Below are positions 11,640 through 22,686 of a stretch of 64,000 nt of DNA, one piece after another. This DNA is from Scalesia atractyloides. Its lineage: Eukaryota; Streptophyta; Magnoliopsida; Asterales; Asteraceae. Made by a program: the position numbers and the translations under genes. Under the pieces are notes generated by a model. It did not search any database, was not told the DNA's origin, and worked only from the letters and a program-made list of their open reading frames with translations. How positions within the stretch are numbered: position 1 is the first letter of the stretch; the number at the start of each line of letters is the position of its first letter. The stretch spans positions 81,879,978 to 81,943,977 of the forward strand of contig CAMTDV010000003.1 of assembly GCA_947069175.1 (NCBI GenBank). The letters run 5' to 3'.

Positions 11640-12115
11640 CGGCTAGGAACAGTGGCGGATCTAGCCATGTTTTATGGGTTTACATGAACCCACTCAGATT
11701 GGAAAAATAGTAAGAACCTTGTATGATTTGAAAAAAGTTAGTGAGAATCTACCAAAATGAACCCATTGAAAAAAGTTTCTGGATCCGCCACTGGCTAGGA
11801 AGCATTATACAATGGCATTGGGGATGAAAGAGGCAATTGCCAACAAGTGTGGAGCGGTTAGCCGTTCTAAATCAGGTAAATATACAAGGAGGAGAGGATA
11901 AATGGACATTGAAGTCGGATACAACAGGCACGTCTTCAGTGAGGTCAAGAGCTAGCGGGTGATACATGAGCAGTACAAGCGATGAGGAGTTACTATTTTA
12001 TTGGGAGAGCAATGCAAAACAAAATTCCGACTAATGAAGGTTTGGTAAGAAGAGGTATATCAAATTTAAATCTATTATATATATGTCCGAATTGTGGCAT
12101 AATTGCAGGAGGGGG
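11640..12115 (+). pseudogene. LINE zinc-binding (zf-RVT) domain remnant
   Basis: Scattered frames recall the C-terminal zinc-binding region of plant LINE reverse transcriptases. At 11905-11950 there is WTLKSDTTGTSSVRS. At about 12008-12100 there is RAMQNKIPTNEGLVRRGI followed by CPNCG, the expected arrangement of a hydrophobic helix, an LxRRGI segment and a CxxC pair. Stops and frameshifts separate the pieces, and a hAT MITE interrupts the left part. The catalytic RT part is not visible. Confidence 0.5.
11650..11793. mobile_element. hAT-type MITE, 144 bp
   Basis: Terminal inverted repeats CAGTGGCGGATCTAG and CTGGATCCGCCACTG, with a perfect 8-bp duplication GCTAGGAA at 11642-11649 and 11794-11801. 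This is the hAT superfamily signature. Non-coding. It is inserted in the LINE remnant. Confidence 0.88.
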
Positions 12116-13280
12116 TTGAGGGCGTTGTTGCCGGGGAAATGAATAGTGGCTGAATCTTTGGTGAAACCGAGTACTTCAAAGTGGCCGGAAAAAAATAGTT
12201 CTCCTGGGACTCTACAAGATTTGATTCATCTTAATGAGGAGTAACGTGGTAGGGTGGTACTACACTATCTTTTTTTTCTTTTTAAATTACGAATACACAA
12301 TAACATACCTACTATATTCCATAAATAATAAAGTTATTAGTGATGGATCACACAAATGTCCTAGAAGTGTATATAGACCTACCTTTTATTAAACTAAAAG
12401 TTAATATTTTATTATATAATGTATGCATTGAAAGATTCTATATACATTAATAACTTGTAACTCAATTAAAAATAAAATACACCTCAACTTAATAAAAAAT
12501 CGAAAATAAGGATGAAGTTAGTTAGCTAGATTCATTTTGAAAAAAAAAATACAAATTATAATCTGGCAAACAAAATTTTTATATTTTAGATGTACGTTAT
12601 AAATTATAATTCCATCAGAATCACATACATGAAAAACGAAATTTACACAGTTACATTGTTATTTCCCATTTTTAACCCTATAAGCACTAATGCCATTAAA
12701 TAAAAAAAAAACAAATTAAAATTTGGGATTGACTACAATATCTTGAAGTCTTCTATGGGTAGCTACTGGTCACTTGATAGGACAGTTTCTAATAGTCAAC
12801 CGATGCTTGCTACAAATTAAATACAATGTCTCACTCTCTCTCTATCACACACATCCCTCACATTTTTTTAACGAAAAATTAGATCACTGACGGACTACTG
12901 AAATATCATGATGCTATTAGTGAAATCATCCGATCATATTCATCTCCACTAACCAATAATGACTATACACTAATTCATAGGAACCCCAATAAATCTGAAA
13001 ATATACACGTTCCCTATTTCTTTAACAGTAACATCTTATTTACAGGTTGCTATGCCGGCAAAAAATAACCATGGAGGGAAGTTAATACTTGTACCGCTCG
13101 TATTAATTGAAGTTATATAGCAAACAACTATGCAGATAAAGCGTTTGGAGCGAAGAAGGATATGTATATACGAATAAATTTGGCGAAGATCTTTTTATAT
13201 AACATGTAAAACTCATTTGTTTACACATAAAATACAAATTCTGTATAAGGAAATTAAAACAATATATTAACATAAAACTA
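12116..13280. other. AT-rich intergenic, nothing recognised
   Basis: Short poly(A) and poly(T) runs and a (CT)n patch near 12834. No coding frame or repeat boundary that I can support. Confidence 0.5.
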
Positions 13281-13282
13281 AT

Positions 13283-13385
13283 GATCTCTTGGTCTAGTGG
13301 TCAAGAGCCAGGTGAGAAACATTGCTTCTCTTTGAGGTTCTGGTTCAAATCCAGACAAGAATTTTAATACTAATTTTTGGTGATA
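13283..13385 (+). mobile_element. tRNA-derived SINE
   Basis: Contains a pol III box A match TGGTCTAGTGG at about 13297 and, about 45 bases on, a box B match GGTTCAAATCC. This is the internal promoter arrangement of plant tRNA-derived SINEs. It does not fold into a proper tRNA cloverleaf and lacks a 3' acceptor match, so it is not called a tRNA gene. The 3' boundary is uncertain. Confidence 0.6.
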
Positions 13386-13882
13386 CTAACTACTAACCCG
13401 GTTAACAACATTCTAACCATACACCGTTCAATTTTTTTTTAACACGAATGCGAATTTACTTTCAATAAATAATTAAGTACGACGTCATTTTAATTTTGTA
13501 TACGTTTGACAAACACATGACTATGACAAATGCTATCATATAGCAGTGAGTTCACATTCACCCCTATTCAATTCGCAAAAAATGATAAAAATCACTTTTT
13601 TTCACAAAAGTTAAAGTTGTAATCAATAAATAAAAATTAAAGGTGTAATTAATAAATGAATTTTGCTCGTGGTTGGGCCATGAGCCACAAAAGTTTCCGT
13701 ACTTAGAAATATTCCGCAGGGCGGGGCGTCTCCTAGATGATGTTCGGGTTCAATTGATAGCACTAGAAAACTTCTGCAAGTCCCATTGTCACGCATAGTC
13801 CCATTATCACGTGTGATGAGATGGAAATCGGCTTGGTGAACAAGGAGCGTGATGATAGAAGGAAGGAGAAAGAGAAGCGATT

Positions 13883-13902
13883 GGGGGGGGGGGGGGGGGG
13901 GG
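13883..13902 (+). repeat. G20 homopolymer
   Basis: Twenty uninterrupted G residues after an AG-rich stretch. This is exceptional in this AT-rich context. It could form a G-quadruplex or be a length-uncertain assembly spot. Confidence 0.9.
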
Positions 13903-14749
13903 TTCATGTGAGTTCACTACCGCAAGTGATATGGGTTCACTTGGGTTGAAATAGGTGGGCATGCTATAATTGATTGATAATGTGGTTCACACGGGTTAGA
14001 ACATTTACACCTAGTCCACCCCAATTACATGTTATTATCTTTGAGTTTAACAATTCTATTTCTTAATTGTAAGTTGTTATTTGACTCGTTCAAAAGAAAA
14101 CATCACAATCACATAGCATATATCTCTATCTTCACTAAGGGGAGAAGAAAAGTTAATATGAAAAGAAAAATAACAAATGGTGTAATGGTAAACATGAAAT
14201 AATTTATAACTCCTATTATTTCTCTCTCTCTAATTAATTAGTCAAAATAATTTATTATACAAATATCAAAATTTATCATACTTTTATCATACACTTTATT
14301 CTATATCAAAATTTATCATACACAAATCAAAATTTAATCTTCACGTTAATTAAATTTGTTTTGAAAAGGTATCTTTTTAAAATAAGTTATTAATTTAATT
14401 TAATTAGCTAATTCGGAGTAGTACAAATATACAATAAATTAATCAATACATAAATATGCACTTACAATAATATTAGATACATATATTAAACAAAACATTT
14501 TTATTAGTTAAAAGTTGTTATTTCTATTATTATAAAATATTTTCATCTCGTTGGAACCCTGTTAACCACATTAAGTGTAAATCAATATATTTATTGCATT
14601 ATTAACAGCTTACTATCTTTGTTCCATTATAGATGTTCACAAGACAGTTTGCTTCACTGTGTTTCTTTCTCCATATCACATGTCATTTAGTGCTCATGGT
14701 ATTGCGTTCAATTAGGAAGGATTTAATAAAAATTGTACTTTTTAAGACA
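13903..14749. other. AT-rich intergenic, nothing recognised
   Basis: AT-rich with a few short direct repeats (ATCAAAATTTATCATAC at about 14265-14320). No gene. Confidence 0.5.
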
Positions 14750-15122
14750 TGAGGTATTTTGGCATAGAGCTTTTAGAAGTTTCTAAGCTTCAAGCTTTTA
14801 GAAAAAGCTTTTACTCAATAAAAAAAGTTTTATTTTGTTGAATGAGCTTGAAGCTTTTAGGTTAGAAGTTTGAAACTTTTGGTTAAACGCTCCCACTAGT
14901 AGCGTTTAGAAAGAGCTGCAAACTTTTAGAGAAAAAATGACTATTTTAACCTCTAAAGATAATAAACTTTTTAGTTATGTTTTTTAGTTACGTCCATTTT
15001 GGCATTTTATACATTTTATTAAAAGCTACAACTACTTTGCCAAACACCTAAATATATCTAAAATGCTACAGCCATCAACTACCAGCCATCAGCCACCAGC
15101 TATTTTTGCCAAACATACCCAT
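14750..15122. mobile_element. MITE, 'AAGCTTTTAG' family copy 1
   Basis: Left end GAGGTATTTTGGCA and right end (reverse complement) ATGGGTATGTTTGGCA form short inverted repeats. The interior has repeated AAGCTTTTAG motifs and a conserved AACCTCTAAAGATAATAA. The same element recurs at 15797-21514, where it is split by an LTR, which confirms the boundaries. Confidence 0.7.
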
Positions 15123-15560
15123 GGTCGAGGATAGGTGTTCTGGAGACATAGGATTAGAATTAAGGACTTTTAGGATGTTGGTACGGTTGGGTATTAGAGA
15201 CCTGTCTTAGGGGACTTGCTTTTTAGTTGTTTTAGGTGCCTTTGCATTTTAGTGCTTGCCTTTGTGTTTACTGCTTGCGTGTACGTTATTGTTTTCTTTA
15301 TCGCGTCGTATCTTTAAAATGAATATTTCCAGGAGCTGTGTTTTCTAGTTGCTTCTAAAGCAGTTATATGCCTATTTTTGATTCATTTGACGCTTATAGC
15401 TGAATGTGGCTTTGGAGTTGGGGGTCTCACCGGAAGTAGCTTCTTTATCCCTTGGGATATATGTAAGGTTTTCCTACATCTCACCCTCCCCAGACCCTAC
15501 TAGTAGCCTGGCTATGAGTGGGATTATACTGAGTATGATTGATTGATTGATTAACTGATG
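15123..15560 (+). mobile_element. RTE-clade LINE 3' end
   Basis: Carries the conserved 3' tail of plant RTE elements: GGGGTCTCACCGGAAG, then CTACATCTCACCCTCCCCAG, GACCCTA, GTGGGATTATACTGAGTATG, and a terminal (GATT)n tail at 15537-15552. No endonuclease or RT domain remains. Confidence 0.6.
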
Positions 15561-15796
15561 GTATTGCGTCCAATAAAAAATGAAAAAAAACTATATGTCA
15601 AATCATACATGTTAAATTCATTACACTCATACAAACGAACGACACACACATGCTAAATCTTTCGAACACTCGCATCTCAAACAAAACCTCCAATCTAAAT
15701 CATACCCTTAATCGTATATCATAACCGAACCAACTTCAAACCACACAAAGCAAAACATAAAATGAATAAGCTTGCATTACATACCCAAACATCATT

Positions 15797-15924
15797 GGAT
15801 ATGTTTGGCATGAAGCTTTTAGAAGTTTCTAGCTTTAAGCTTTTAAGAAAAAGCTAATACTCAATAAAAAAGCCTTGTTTGGTTGAAGGAGCTTGAAACT
15901 TTTAGGTTAGGACATTGAAGCTTT
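15797..15924. mobile_element. MITE copy 2, left part (split)
   Basis: Matches the left half of the element at 14750-15122 (GGATATGTTTGGCA end, AAGCTTTTAGAAGTTTC). It is interrupted after GCTTT by a solo LTR and resumes at 21292 with the same GCTTT. Confidence 0.8.
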
Positions 15925-16264
15925 TGTAAGACCCTAACTTAATTACTCGAAATTCTATAAAATTTTCGCATTTAAATGTATAAATGGAAATGTACGTCCA
16001 TAAAAAAATTCGAGTTTGATAAAACTTTATAAATATCAAGTTATTTCAACTAATCTTATTTTTTAGTTACTTTGCGACTAAACAAAGTGCGGAAGCTTGA
16101 AATTTATTCGCATTCAGTTCCTCAATGAGCTTGATCGTCATCCGGTGCATCAAAACAATACCTATATTTCATATACCATGAAATATGTTAGTTATGAGAA
16201 GTCTATGACATAACAATTAAACCCAAAATCTCAAAATAACCAAAACAACATTTTTGGATTTTAC

Positions 16265-16369
16265 CCGCTGTAAGCTACGGCTCCACACCGTAGCTTACGG
16301 TACAGGGATTCTGCTTGTTATAGCAGCTGCCTGCCGTAAGCTACGGTAGGCCACCATAGCCTACGGTGG
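16265..16369. repeat. CCGTAAGCTACGG inverted-repeat cluster in LTR C
   Basis: TAAGCTACGG at about 16271 pairs with CCGTAGCTTA at about 16288 (a hairpin with at least a 10-bp stem). A second GCCGTAAGCTACGG (about 16333) and CCTACGGTGG follow. A comparable cluster occurs at the same distance, about 340 bp, from the 3' end of LTR D. Confidence 0.75.
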
Positions 16370-16770
16370 TGTAACATCCCAAATATGGAGTTGGAAATTT
16401 AAACCAACTTAACCGGGAATGAGCAGGTAAATAACATTAGTGGTAAAAGTTAACTCGGTAAACATTAGGATTTAAATAAATAAACCCTAATGTTAAATAA
16501 AAGGTGAATGGATGTTTTTTAGAATAATAAAGTTTATAAAAGGTCCGGCTATCGGGATATAAATTAAATCGGATAGTGGCATCCCGAACTTAATAAATAG
16601 AATTATCATATTCATTTTATAATTGACATGAGGTAGATAACTAGATGTATAAACCTAGTTAAGTTAAGTTGTAGAGGTATGTTATAAACAAACCAAATAC
16701 AACCAAACTAATAGGGGCTAAAAGGGGCCACAAGCAAAAGACATGGGTATTTAACTTATAAAAACACAAA

Positions 16771-16798
16771 ACACACACACAAGAGTATTAGTGTGTGT
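16771..16798 (+). promoter_or_regulatory. CA/TG palindrome after TATA box, LTR E
   Basis: ACACACACACA, a short spacer, then GTGTGTGT, about 10 bases after TTATAAAA. Equivalent structures follow the TATA boxes of LTR D (33371-33398) and LTR C (21021-21052, minus strand), so the hairpin would lie at or near the predicted 5' end of the transcript in all three. Confidence 0.6.
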
Positions 16799-17848
16799 CG
16801 TGAGTTCTAGTCAGAGAAAAGGGAAGAACCCTAACAACTTTCAAGCACAAAATCAAGAAATCAAGAGTGAAATCAAGTGGATTTTGATTGCATGTTTGAA
16901 GGTTCTAGCGAACTAACATCATCTAAACCTACAAATCACAAGGTATGTGATGATTTTGTGTATGATTAGTTTTTATGTTAATTAGGTTTTGATGATATGA
17001 TTAAATTGATTATGTATAGATGTTCATAAGCATCATACTAGTTTGTAGGTGTAAAATACTTGACCAATTAAGAGGTTTAAGTATATGTTCATACGTGACA
17101 TGAAATGGGTTTCGTATGATATAATAAAATCGATGTTATATTGATGTTGAAATGTGTTTGAAATCATCATGTATACAAGAATGTGTGAAGAACTTGAACA
17201 ATTTAGGGAATTAAGTGTATGCTCATACTTGTCATAAAATGGGCTTTTATGATATGTTGAAATTATGAGTATAGTTAAAATGATGAATTAGCTCATGATA
17301 ATTGAAAGTTTATGTTAACTTGAAGATAATGAGTATATGAACTTATTGTATGAAAGAAACATGGTAGTTTTGAATTGTAAATTGAGCTAATAGGATGACC
17401 TAAAAATGATGCCCACCGAGTGATCGATAAAATGCCTAAGTGGGTTTTATCGAATTAATAGTCTGGCTAAGTATGTAGATAGGCAGTTTGATTTTTAAAA
17501 GCCAAACTAACCTATAATAGAATCGAATGCGAAATATGGTATAAAAGTACATAAGAGTGATAATCATGATATTGATGACTAATTTAATTATCTTGTGAAT
17601 ATTACGTGATAGTTTGACACTTGACAAGCTAGGTGGGAGCTTGGAAAAGAATGGGTCAAACGGGTCAAAGACGCGAGAAAGCTCATTCGGACGCAAGGTA
17701 AGTAAACCTTACAACTCCTAGAATAGAATTACAACTTACGTGATGGAAAGTATTATCGTGATTAGTGACAAAATGTTAAAATGTGACCCTATGGTGTCAA
17801 CCATAACGGGTCAAGCGAGTAAAATGGTTCGTAACCACTTATCGTGCT

Positions 17849-18600
17849 TTGTCCAATAAATTAGTTGTTGGCGACAAGTAGGTCCTTTACTTGCAGAAAT
17901 TGTTTCGAGGTCTTAACCATTGAGTTTTGGCACAATATTTGTTAGAAGTTGTTTCACAATGTAAAGGACATTTGGTAATTTCTATAGACGTTTCTAAAGT
18001 TGTTTGACAAGGTTTTCGTGGCTGTTTTGTCAATAAAATAGTTGTTGACAGTAACAGGTCCGCTACTTGCAGAAATTGTTTCGAGGTCTTAACTATTGAG
18101 TTTTGACACGATATTTGGTCAGAAGTTGTTTCACAACGTAAAGGACGTTTGGTAATTTTTATAAATGTTTCTAAGTTGTTTGACAGGGTTTTTGCGGCTG
18201 TTTTGTCAATAGAATAGTTGTTGACAGCAACATGTCCGCTAATTGTAGAAATTGTTTCGAGATCTTAACCATTGAGTTTTAACATGATATTTGGTCAGAA
18301 GTTATTTGACAACATAAATAATGTTGTGTAATTTTATAGGTTTTTCTAAAGTTGCCTGACGGAGTTTTCGCGGATGTTTTGTCAATAAAATAGTTGTTGA
18401 CAACAATATGTCCGCTACTTGCAGAAATTGTTTCGAGGTCTTAACTATTTGACATGATATTTGGTCATAAGTTGTCTGACAATGTAAAGGGTGTTTGGTA
18501 ATTTTTATGGGTGTTACTAAAGTTGTTTGACGGGGGTTTCGCGGCTGTTTTGTCAATAAATTAGTTGTTGACAGCAAGCAAGTCCGCTACTTAAGTATAA
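17849..18600 (+). repeat. tandem array, ~176-bp unit, 4 copies
   Basis: The landmark AGTTGTTG recurs at 17863, 18040, 18216, 18392 and 18563, giving periods of 177, 176, 176 and 171 bp. Each unit also contains AGAAATTGTTTCGAG, GATATTTGGTC and GGCTGTTTTGTCAATA (or close variants). Units have diverged moderately, with some indels. It lies in the 3' half of LTR E. Frames read on the minus strand here are artefacts of the repeat. Confidence 0.85.
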
Positions 18601-21020
18601 AAAAATGGGACCTAATTATCCGCATTTGATTAAAATATTTCGAAAATGGGTTGAGTGTTACACGTGGCCTGCTGCAGCCTTTGATAGGTTTGCCGTTTTA
18701 GTTACGAAAACTTCCGTAACTTATTCAATTTTCATCCGTTTCACTTGAAACTTGTTTCTAAATGTCCGTAAAATGTTTACATACATATTTAACTAGAAAT
18801 CCTTAACACGGATTAATAACTTTTATGAATTACACAACTGTTACTTGTTTTATGTGCATTTTTATTTTGACTCGTTATGAGATTTAAGCACTTAAGCTTA
18901 AATTATCCACATCCTTTGATATCTCTTATTACCGCTTTGTGATATTTATTCATCTATCATCACAATTTCAATTGCGATGGATTATGATAGAAAAAAATAT
19001 TATATTCGCATTCTACCCTCGTGACGTCACTTTTACGAAAATGAGCCATTAGGTATCATTATGCCAAAATGATTTAAACCTTCTACTATATATTACCAGA
19101 AAGATTTGTTCAAATTATAAGGCTCATATTTAAACTACCCTTAAGGGTCGTTTGCCCGGTTTTAATTTGAGGGCATTTTGGTCAACTTTAGTCGTTTTTA
19201 CGACGATGGACTTTTAAAAGCATATTTTGACCAAGCGAGCACCTTTAACCCATGTTCTATTAAAATTTCATTATGTTTCTAAGAACATAATGTCTTCAAT
19301 TTAAATTATTAGATATACCTCTCTTAGTTAATCCAGTGTTCACATATGACTCGTTTAACTCTCATCGGACCTTAAGTTCTTATTGAGAGTTTGACCCATT
19401 ACACGTACCTGGCTCGGGTCATAGCATTGACCCGTTTTAATACATTGCAATATTAATTTTTAATTAAAAGCAATGCAATCCATATGCTATTCTCGCTGTG
19501 AGCACAAAACTCGACAAGCGACCAATAGTCATTATTGTCAAATGGCGACAACATCACCGTTTGACCCGTTCGGCCTGTATGACCATTTTATCATTGTGAG
19601 ATGGTATTTATTTGCCATCTCATCCATGTAACCCTTTTCAGTTTATACCGTATAATCATATTATTAAAAAAATATTTCTTAATTCGTTTGACCCATCATG
19701 GCTTACGCCATAGGGTGTCTGTTTCATAAACTATTGTCTATCCATTAACTCGTAACCAAATTACCATTTTACCCTTTTTACCCATTATAGTTTACACCAC
19801 AAGGTAACTTTTTTCGAAACTCCTTGTTTATTCGTCATCACGTCACCAAATTACCGTTTTTACCCCTTTTACCATAAAAATGGTTTCTTACCATTTTCAC
19901 TTGTTCCGACCCATATTATTCCGCGTCGGAACTTCATATTTCAAATACTAATTTACCTTGTTCATAACCAATACAATAAGTAAGTGTTCTACTAGGAGGG
20001 TGTAAGTGTTACTTACTTTGAAATCCGATTATATTTTCCACGCGTATTCGATCCGTTTGACCCGCTTCTCTCCAAGCTTCCACCTAGCATGTCAAGCGTC
20101 AAACTACCTTTCATCATTTCGCAAGATGGTTGGATTAGTCATTATTTATCAAGACTATCCCACCTTACGGACTTTATTTCAAAATTACTATTTGATCCTA
20201 TTATAGGTCAGTTTGACTTTTAAAAGTCAACTGCTTATTAACATTTGCAAACACACGGTTAAGTTCAACGAACTCATTTAGGCCTTTATCAATTACCCGA
20301 CATGCAATATTTTAGGCTACCCTCTTATCTAAATTCATTCCCAAACAAGTTCATGTCATTTCTTTCACATAAACAAGTTCGAGCAATTGTTAAAATCAAG
20401 TTAACTTAACTTTCGATTATCAATGCTAATTTATCCATTCATTGTACTAGATATAAGGGCTTTCATCTTTATGTAAAAACCCATTTCATCATATTACTAG
20501 ACATTCATCCAGATATCTAATATAATCAAGTTCTACATACTAATTAGTAGACAACATAATCTCTAACACTTATTAACATTGACATAACATCAATTTCATT
20601 ATAAGAAACAAAAGCCATTTCAAGTCATATATGATCGCTTACTTGAATCTCTAATTTGTTCAAGTATCTTACATATACATACAAATATGATGATTATAAG
20701 CACTCATATACCATCAATTTCATCATATAATCAAAAAACCCACTTCACATAGCAATATATTTAAAGCTTTCATTTAGGGTTTGTTCCTAAGCAAGTATAC
20801 ATCTCTTATCTTACTTCAATTTCTGAAATTCTTACATGGATTGGAATCCATGAAAATCTACCTACATTCATAATATCACCAAATTAAGATTTTTGACATA
20901 CTGTTTAGGTGATCATAAATATGCGTTCATGCATGAGTTTGAGACCCAATTTCCCCTTAAATTTTGATAACTTGGATGAACTAGGGTTTCCCCATTTTTT
21001 CTCCTCCTGATGACTGTTCT

Positions 21021-21072
21021 ATACACACACACACACACTATGTGTGTGTTGTGTTTTAATTTTGTTTATAAA
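21021..21072 (-). promoter_or_regulatory. TATA box and CA/TG palindrome, LTR C
   Basis: On the minus strand GGATTTATAAAC (about 21063-21072) precedes a CA/TG palindrome at 21021-21052. This repeats the layout seen in LTRs D and E. Confidence 0.5.
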
Positions 21073-21291
21073 TCCTTAGTTTCCATTTTGACAAGTTTGG
21101 TCCCCCACATTTAGTTTTGATTACAAATGAGACTACAACTTATTCTCTTGTTACTTATATCCATGTTATTAACTAGGTTAATTTGTTCCTAGTTATTTTG
21201 TTTATGGGTTCACTTTTACCACTAACGATCTTTTACCCGCTCTTTAATTTTAACGTGGTTTGATTACCAAACCCTTTATTTGGGTGTTACA

Positions 21292-21514
21292 GCTTTTGGT
21301 TAAACGCTCCTATTGGTAGCGTTTAGAAGGAGCTACAAGCTTTTAGGGGAAAAATGACTATTTTAACCTCTAAAGATAATAATTTTTTTAGTTATGTTCA
21401 TTTTGGTCATTTTATAAATTTTACTAAAAGTTCTAGCTACTCTGTCAAACATCTAAATATATCTAAAAAACCACCAGCTATTAGCCACCAGCTACTTTTA
21501 TCGAACATACCCAT
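21292..21514. mobile_element. MITE copy 2, right part (split)
   Basis: Continues the MITE begun at 15797. It carries AAACGCTCC, AACCTCTAAAGATAATAA and a right end which, in reverse complement, reads ATGGGTATGTTCGA. Confidence 0.8.
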
Positions 21515-22137
21515 TGACTCCATCGGTGAATGTCGAGTGGGTTGGGTGTGTTTTGACGTTGTCATATTTGTTAGAAAGAATACCTTGGAGAAATGGGGTG
21601 GACTATTTTATAACAATTTCATAATAGTATTAGTTTAATGATTTGTGTAGCGTACCGGTTTTATTTGTATATTAGCTACATTCAACAAGTAATATCCAGT
21701 ACCATGGTTTTAGTGGTACAAAATAGTTTAGATATAAGTGGCCTACACTTAGACAAAAAATATTTGACATTTATGTGAGTTGATAAAAACTGATATGATC
21801 CGAAGTACTAAACCAACACCACACATACATAATCAAGTCTTAAGTTTTTATATGTGTTGATGAACAAGTAATGTTGGGATATTTAGCCAGGCTAAATTAG
21901 CCCGTTCAATTGAATATTTCTTGTTCGATTGAATTGTTTAAATAGTTTAATTAAATAAATCGATCATTCAACTCGTTTACAATACCCATCTATTACAACC
22001 GATCAACTCATTTATGTCCTTGATAACACACAAAACTTAATCATTAACCTTTTACAATTTACCAACCCCTCATTAGCTAACTGAGTTAAACATATCATTT
22101 GCAAGCTACACCATTTTAACTTTTAGTATGCTGGACT
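21515..22137. other. intergenic upstream of RRP45, nothing recognised
   Basis: AT-rich, no supported coding frame or repeat boundary. Confidence 0.5.
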
Positions 22138-22252
22138 TAGGGCTGTAAACGAACACGAACAATACCTTATTAACATTCGTTCATTTATTAAACGAACGAA
22201 TATAAACGAAGTTCTCGCCAAACAATTAATGAATTGTTCGTTAAACGTTAGT
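22138..22252. mobile_element. truncated copy of GTTCG-rich hAT family
   Basis: Begins TTAGGGCTGTAAACGAAC and continues with CGAACGAA and TTCGTT motifs. It matches the left end of the hAT element in the ABCG gene (46822) and stops shortly before the RRP45 5' UTR. Confidence 0.6.
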
Positions 22253-22451
22253 ATAGCCAAGGGATCGCTTTTCCACAACCCTGAGAACATTGGCATAGTG
22301 AAGGGATCCCTTTTGTAACTTCTTCCAATTACTTTGTACAACTTTTCCCAAAAACCCTCTGCAAACCCTCTTCTCCAACCACCGTATTCACCGTCACTGC
22401 CACCGCCGCCGCCGTGAATACTGCCGCTTCCGTCGCCTACTCCGTTTACAG

Positions 22452-22678
22452 GCAAGTCCACTTTTTGCTCTTCATTTATTTTATTTTACCTTTCATCTTT
22501 ATCACTATCGCAATCAAATTGTGTAGTTATAGAACCAAAATTTTATCATTTTTATATAATTTAATCGATATAATTGTCTTGTTACGGACGATTATTAGGT
22601 CGGAAGTTTCAATTTCAGTGAAACTGAACGTAGAACATCACTGTTAACGGTGCCCTAATTTCTGTTAATGAAATGCAG
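22452..22678 (+). other. probable 5' UTR intron of RRP45 (GC-AG)
   Basis: Upstream of the start codon a likely untranslated exon (about 22330-22451) ends TTTACAG and is followed by GCAAGT, an excellent match to the less common GC donor. The acceptor AAATGCAG lies at 22671-22678, eight bases before the ATG. The transcription start was not located. Confidence 0.45.
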
Positions 22679-22686
22679 GAGAGAAA

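Larger units (their letters stand above)
16370..18662 (+). mobile_element. solo LTR E nested in LTR C
   Basis: Starts TGTAACATCCC and ends GAGTGTTACA. The 5-bp flanks GGTGG (16365-16369) and CGTGG (18663-18667) form a one-mismatch target duplication. The first part resembles LTR D: the start, TTATAAAA at 16757, a (CA)n/(TG)n palindrome at 16771-16798, and CACAAGGTATGT at about 16939, a good splice-donor context. The second half differs and consists largely of a tandem array of about 176 bp. It is about 2.3 kb with no coding domain. Confidence 0.72.
15925..21291 (-). mobile_element. solo LTR C, carrying a nested LTR
   Basis: Starts TGTAAGACCC and ends GGGTGTTACA, with a 5-bp target duplication GCTTT at 15920-15924 and 21292-21296. 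Read on the minus strand, its start (TGTAACACCC...AAACCACG...AAAGAGCGGGTAAA) and its end match LTR D at 33138-35612, so both are one family in opposite orientation. It is about 3.1 kb once the nested LTR E (16370-18662) is removed. It has a TATA box at 21063-21072, a (CA)n/(TG)n palindrome just downstream, and a CCGTAAGCTACGG-type inverted-repeat cluster near its 3' end. No coding domain. Confidence 0.78.

Noticed and set aside
13283..13385. Possible tRNA gene
   Set aside because: Box A and B are present but stem pairing and an acceptor end are lacking; SINE fits better.
13623..13907. Minus-strand frame starting with a Pro run
   Set aside because: The Pro run is the G20 tract read backwards; nothing else supports it.
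18302..18577. 91-codon minus-strand frame with internal repeats
   Set aside because: Produced by two units of the tandem array.
17849..18600. Regular ~176-bp repeats considered as a CRISPR-like array
   Set aside because: Units are contiguous and diverged along their full length, without constant repeats and unique spacers; plant context.
15925..21291. TGTAAGACC...GGTGTTACA ends as a DNA transposon with 9-bp TIRs
   Set aside because: TG...CA termini, 5-bp duplications, TATA box and leader, and three copies of 2.3-3.1 kb without transposase fit solo LTRs better.
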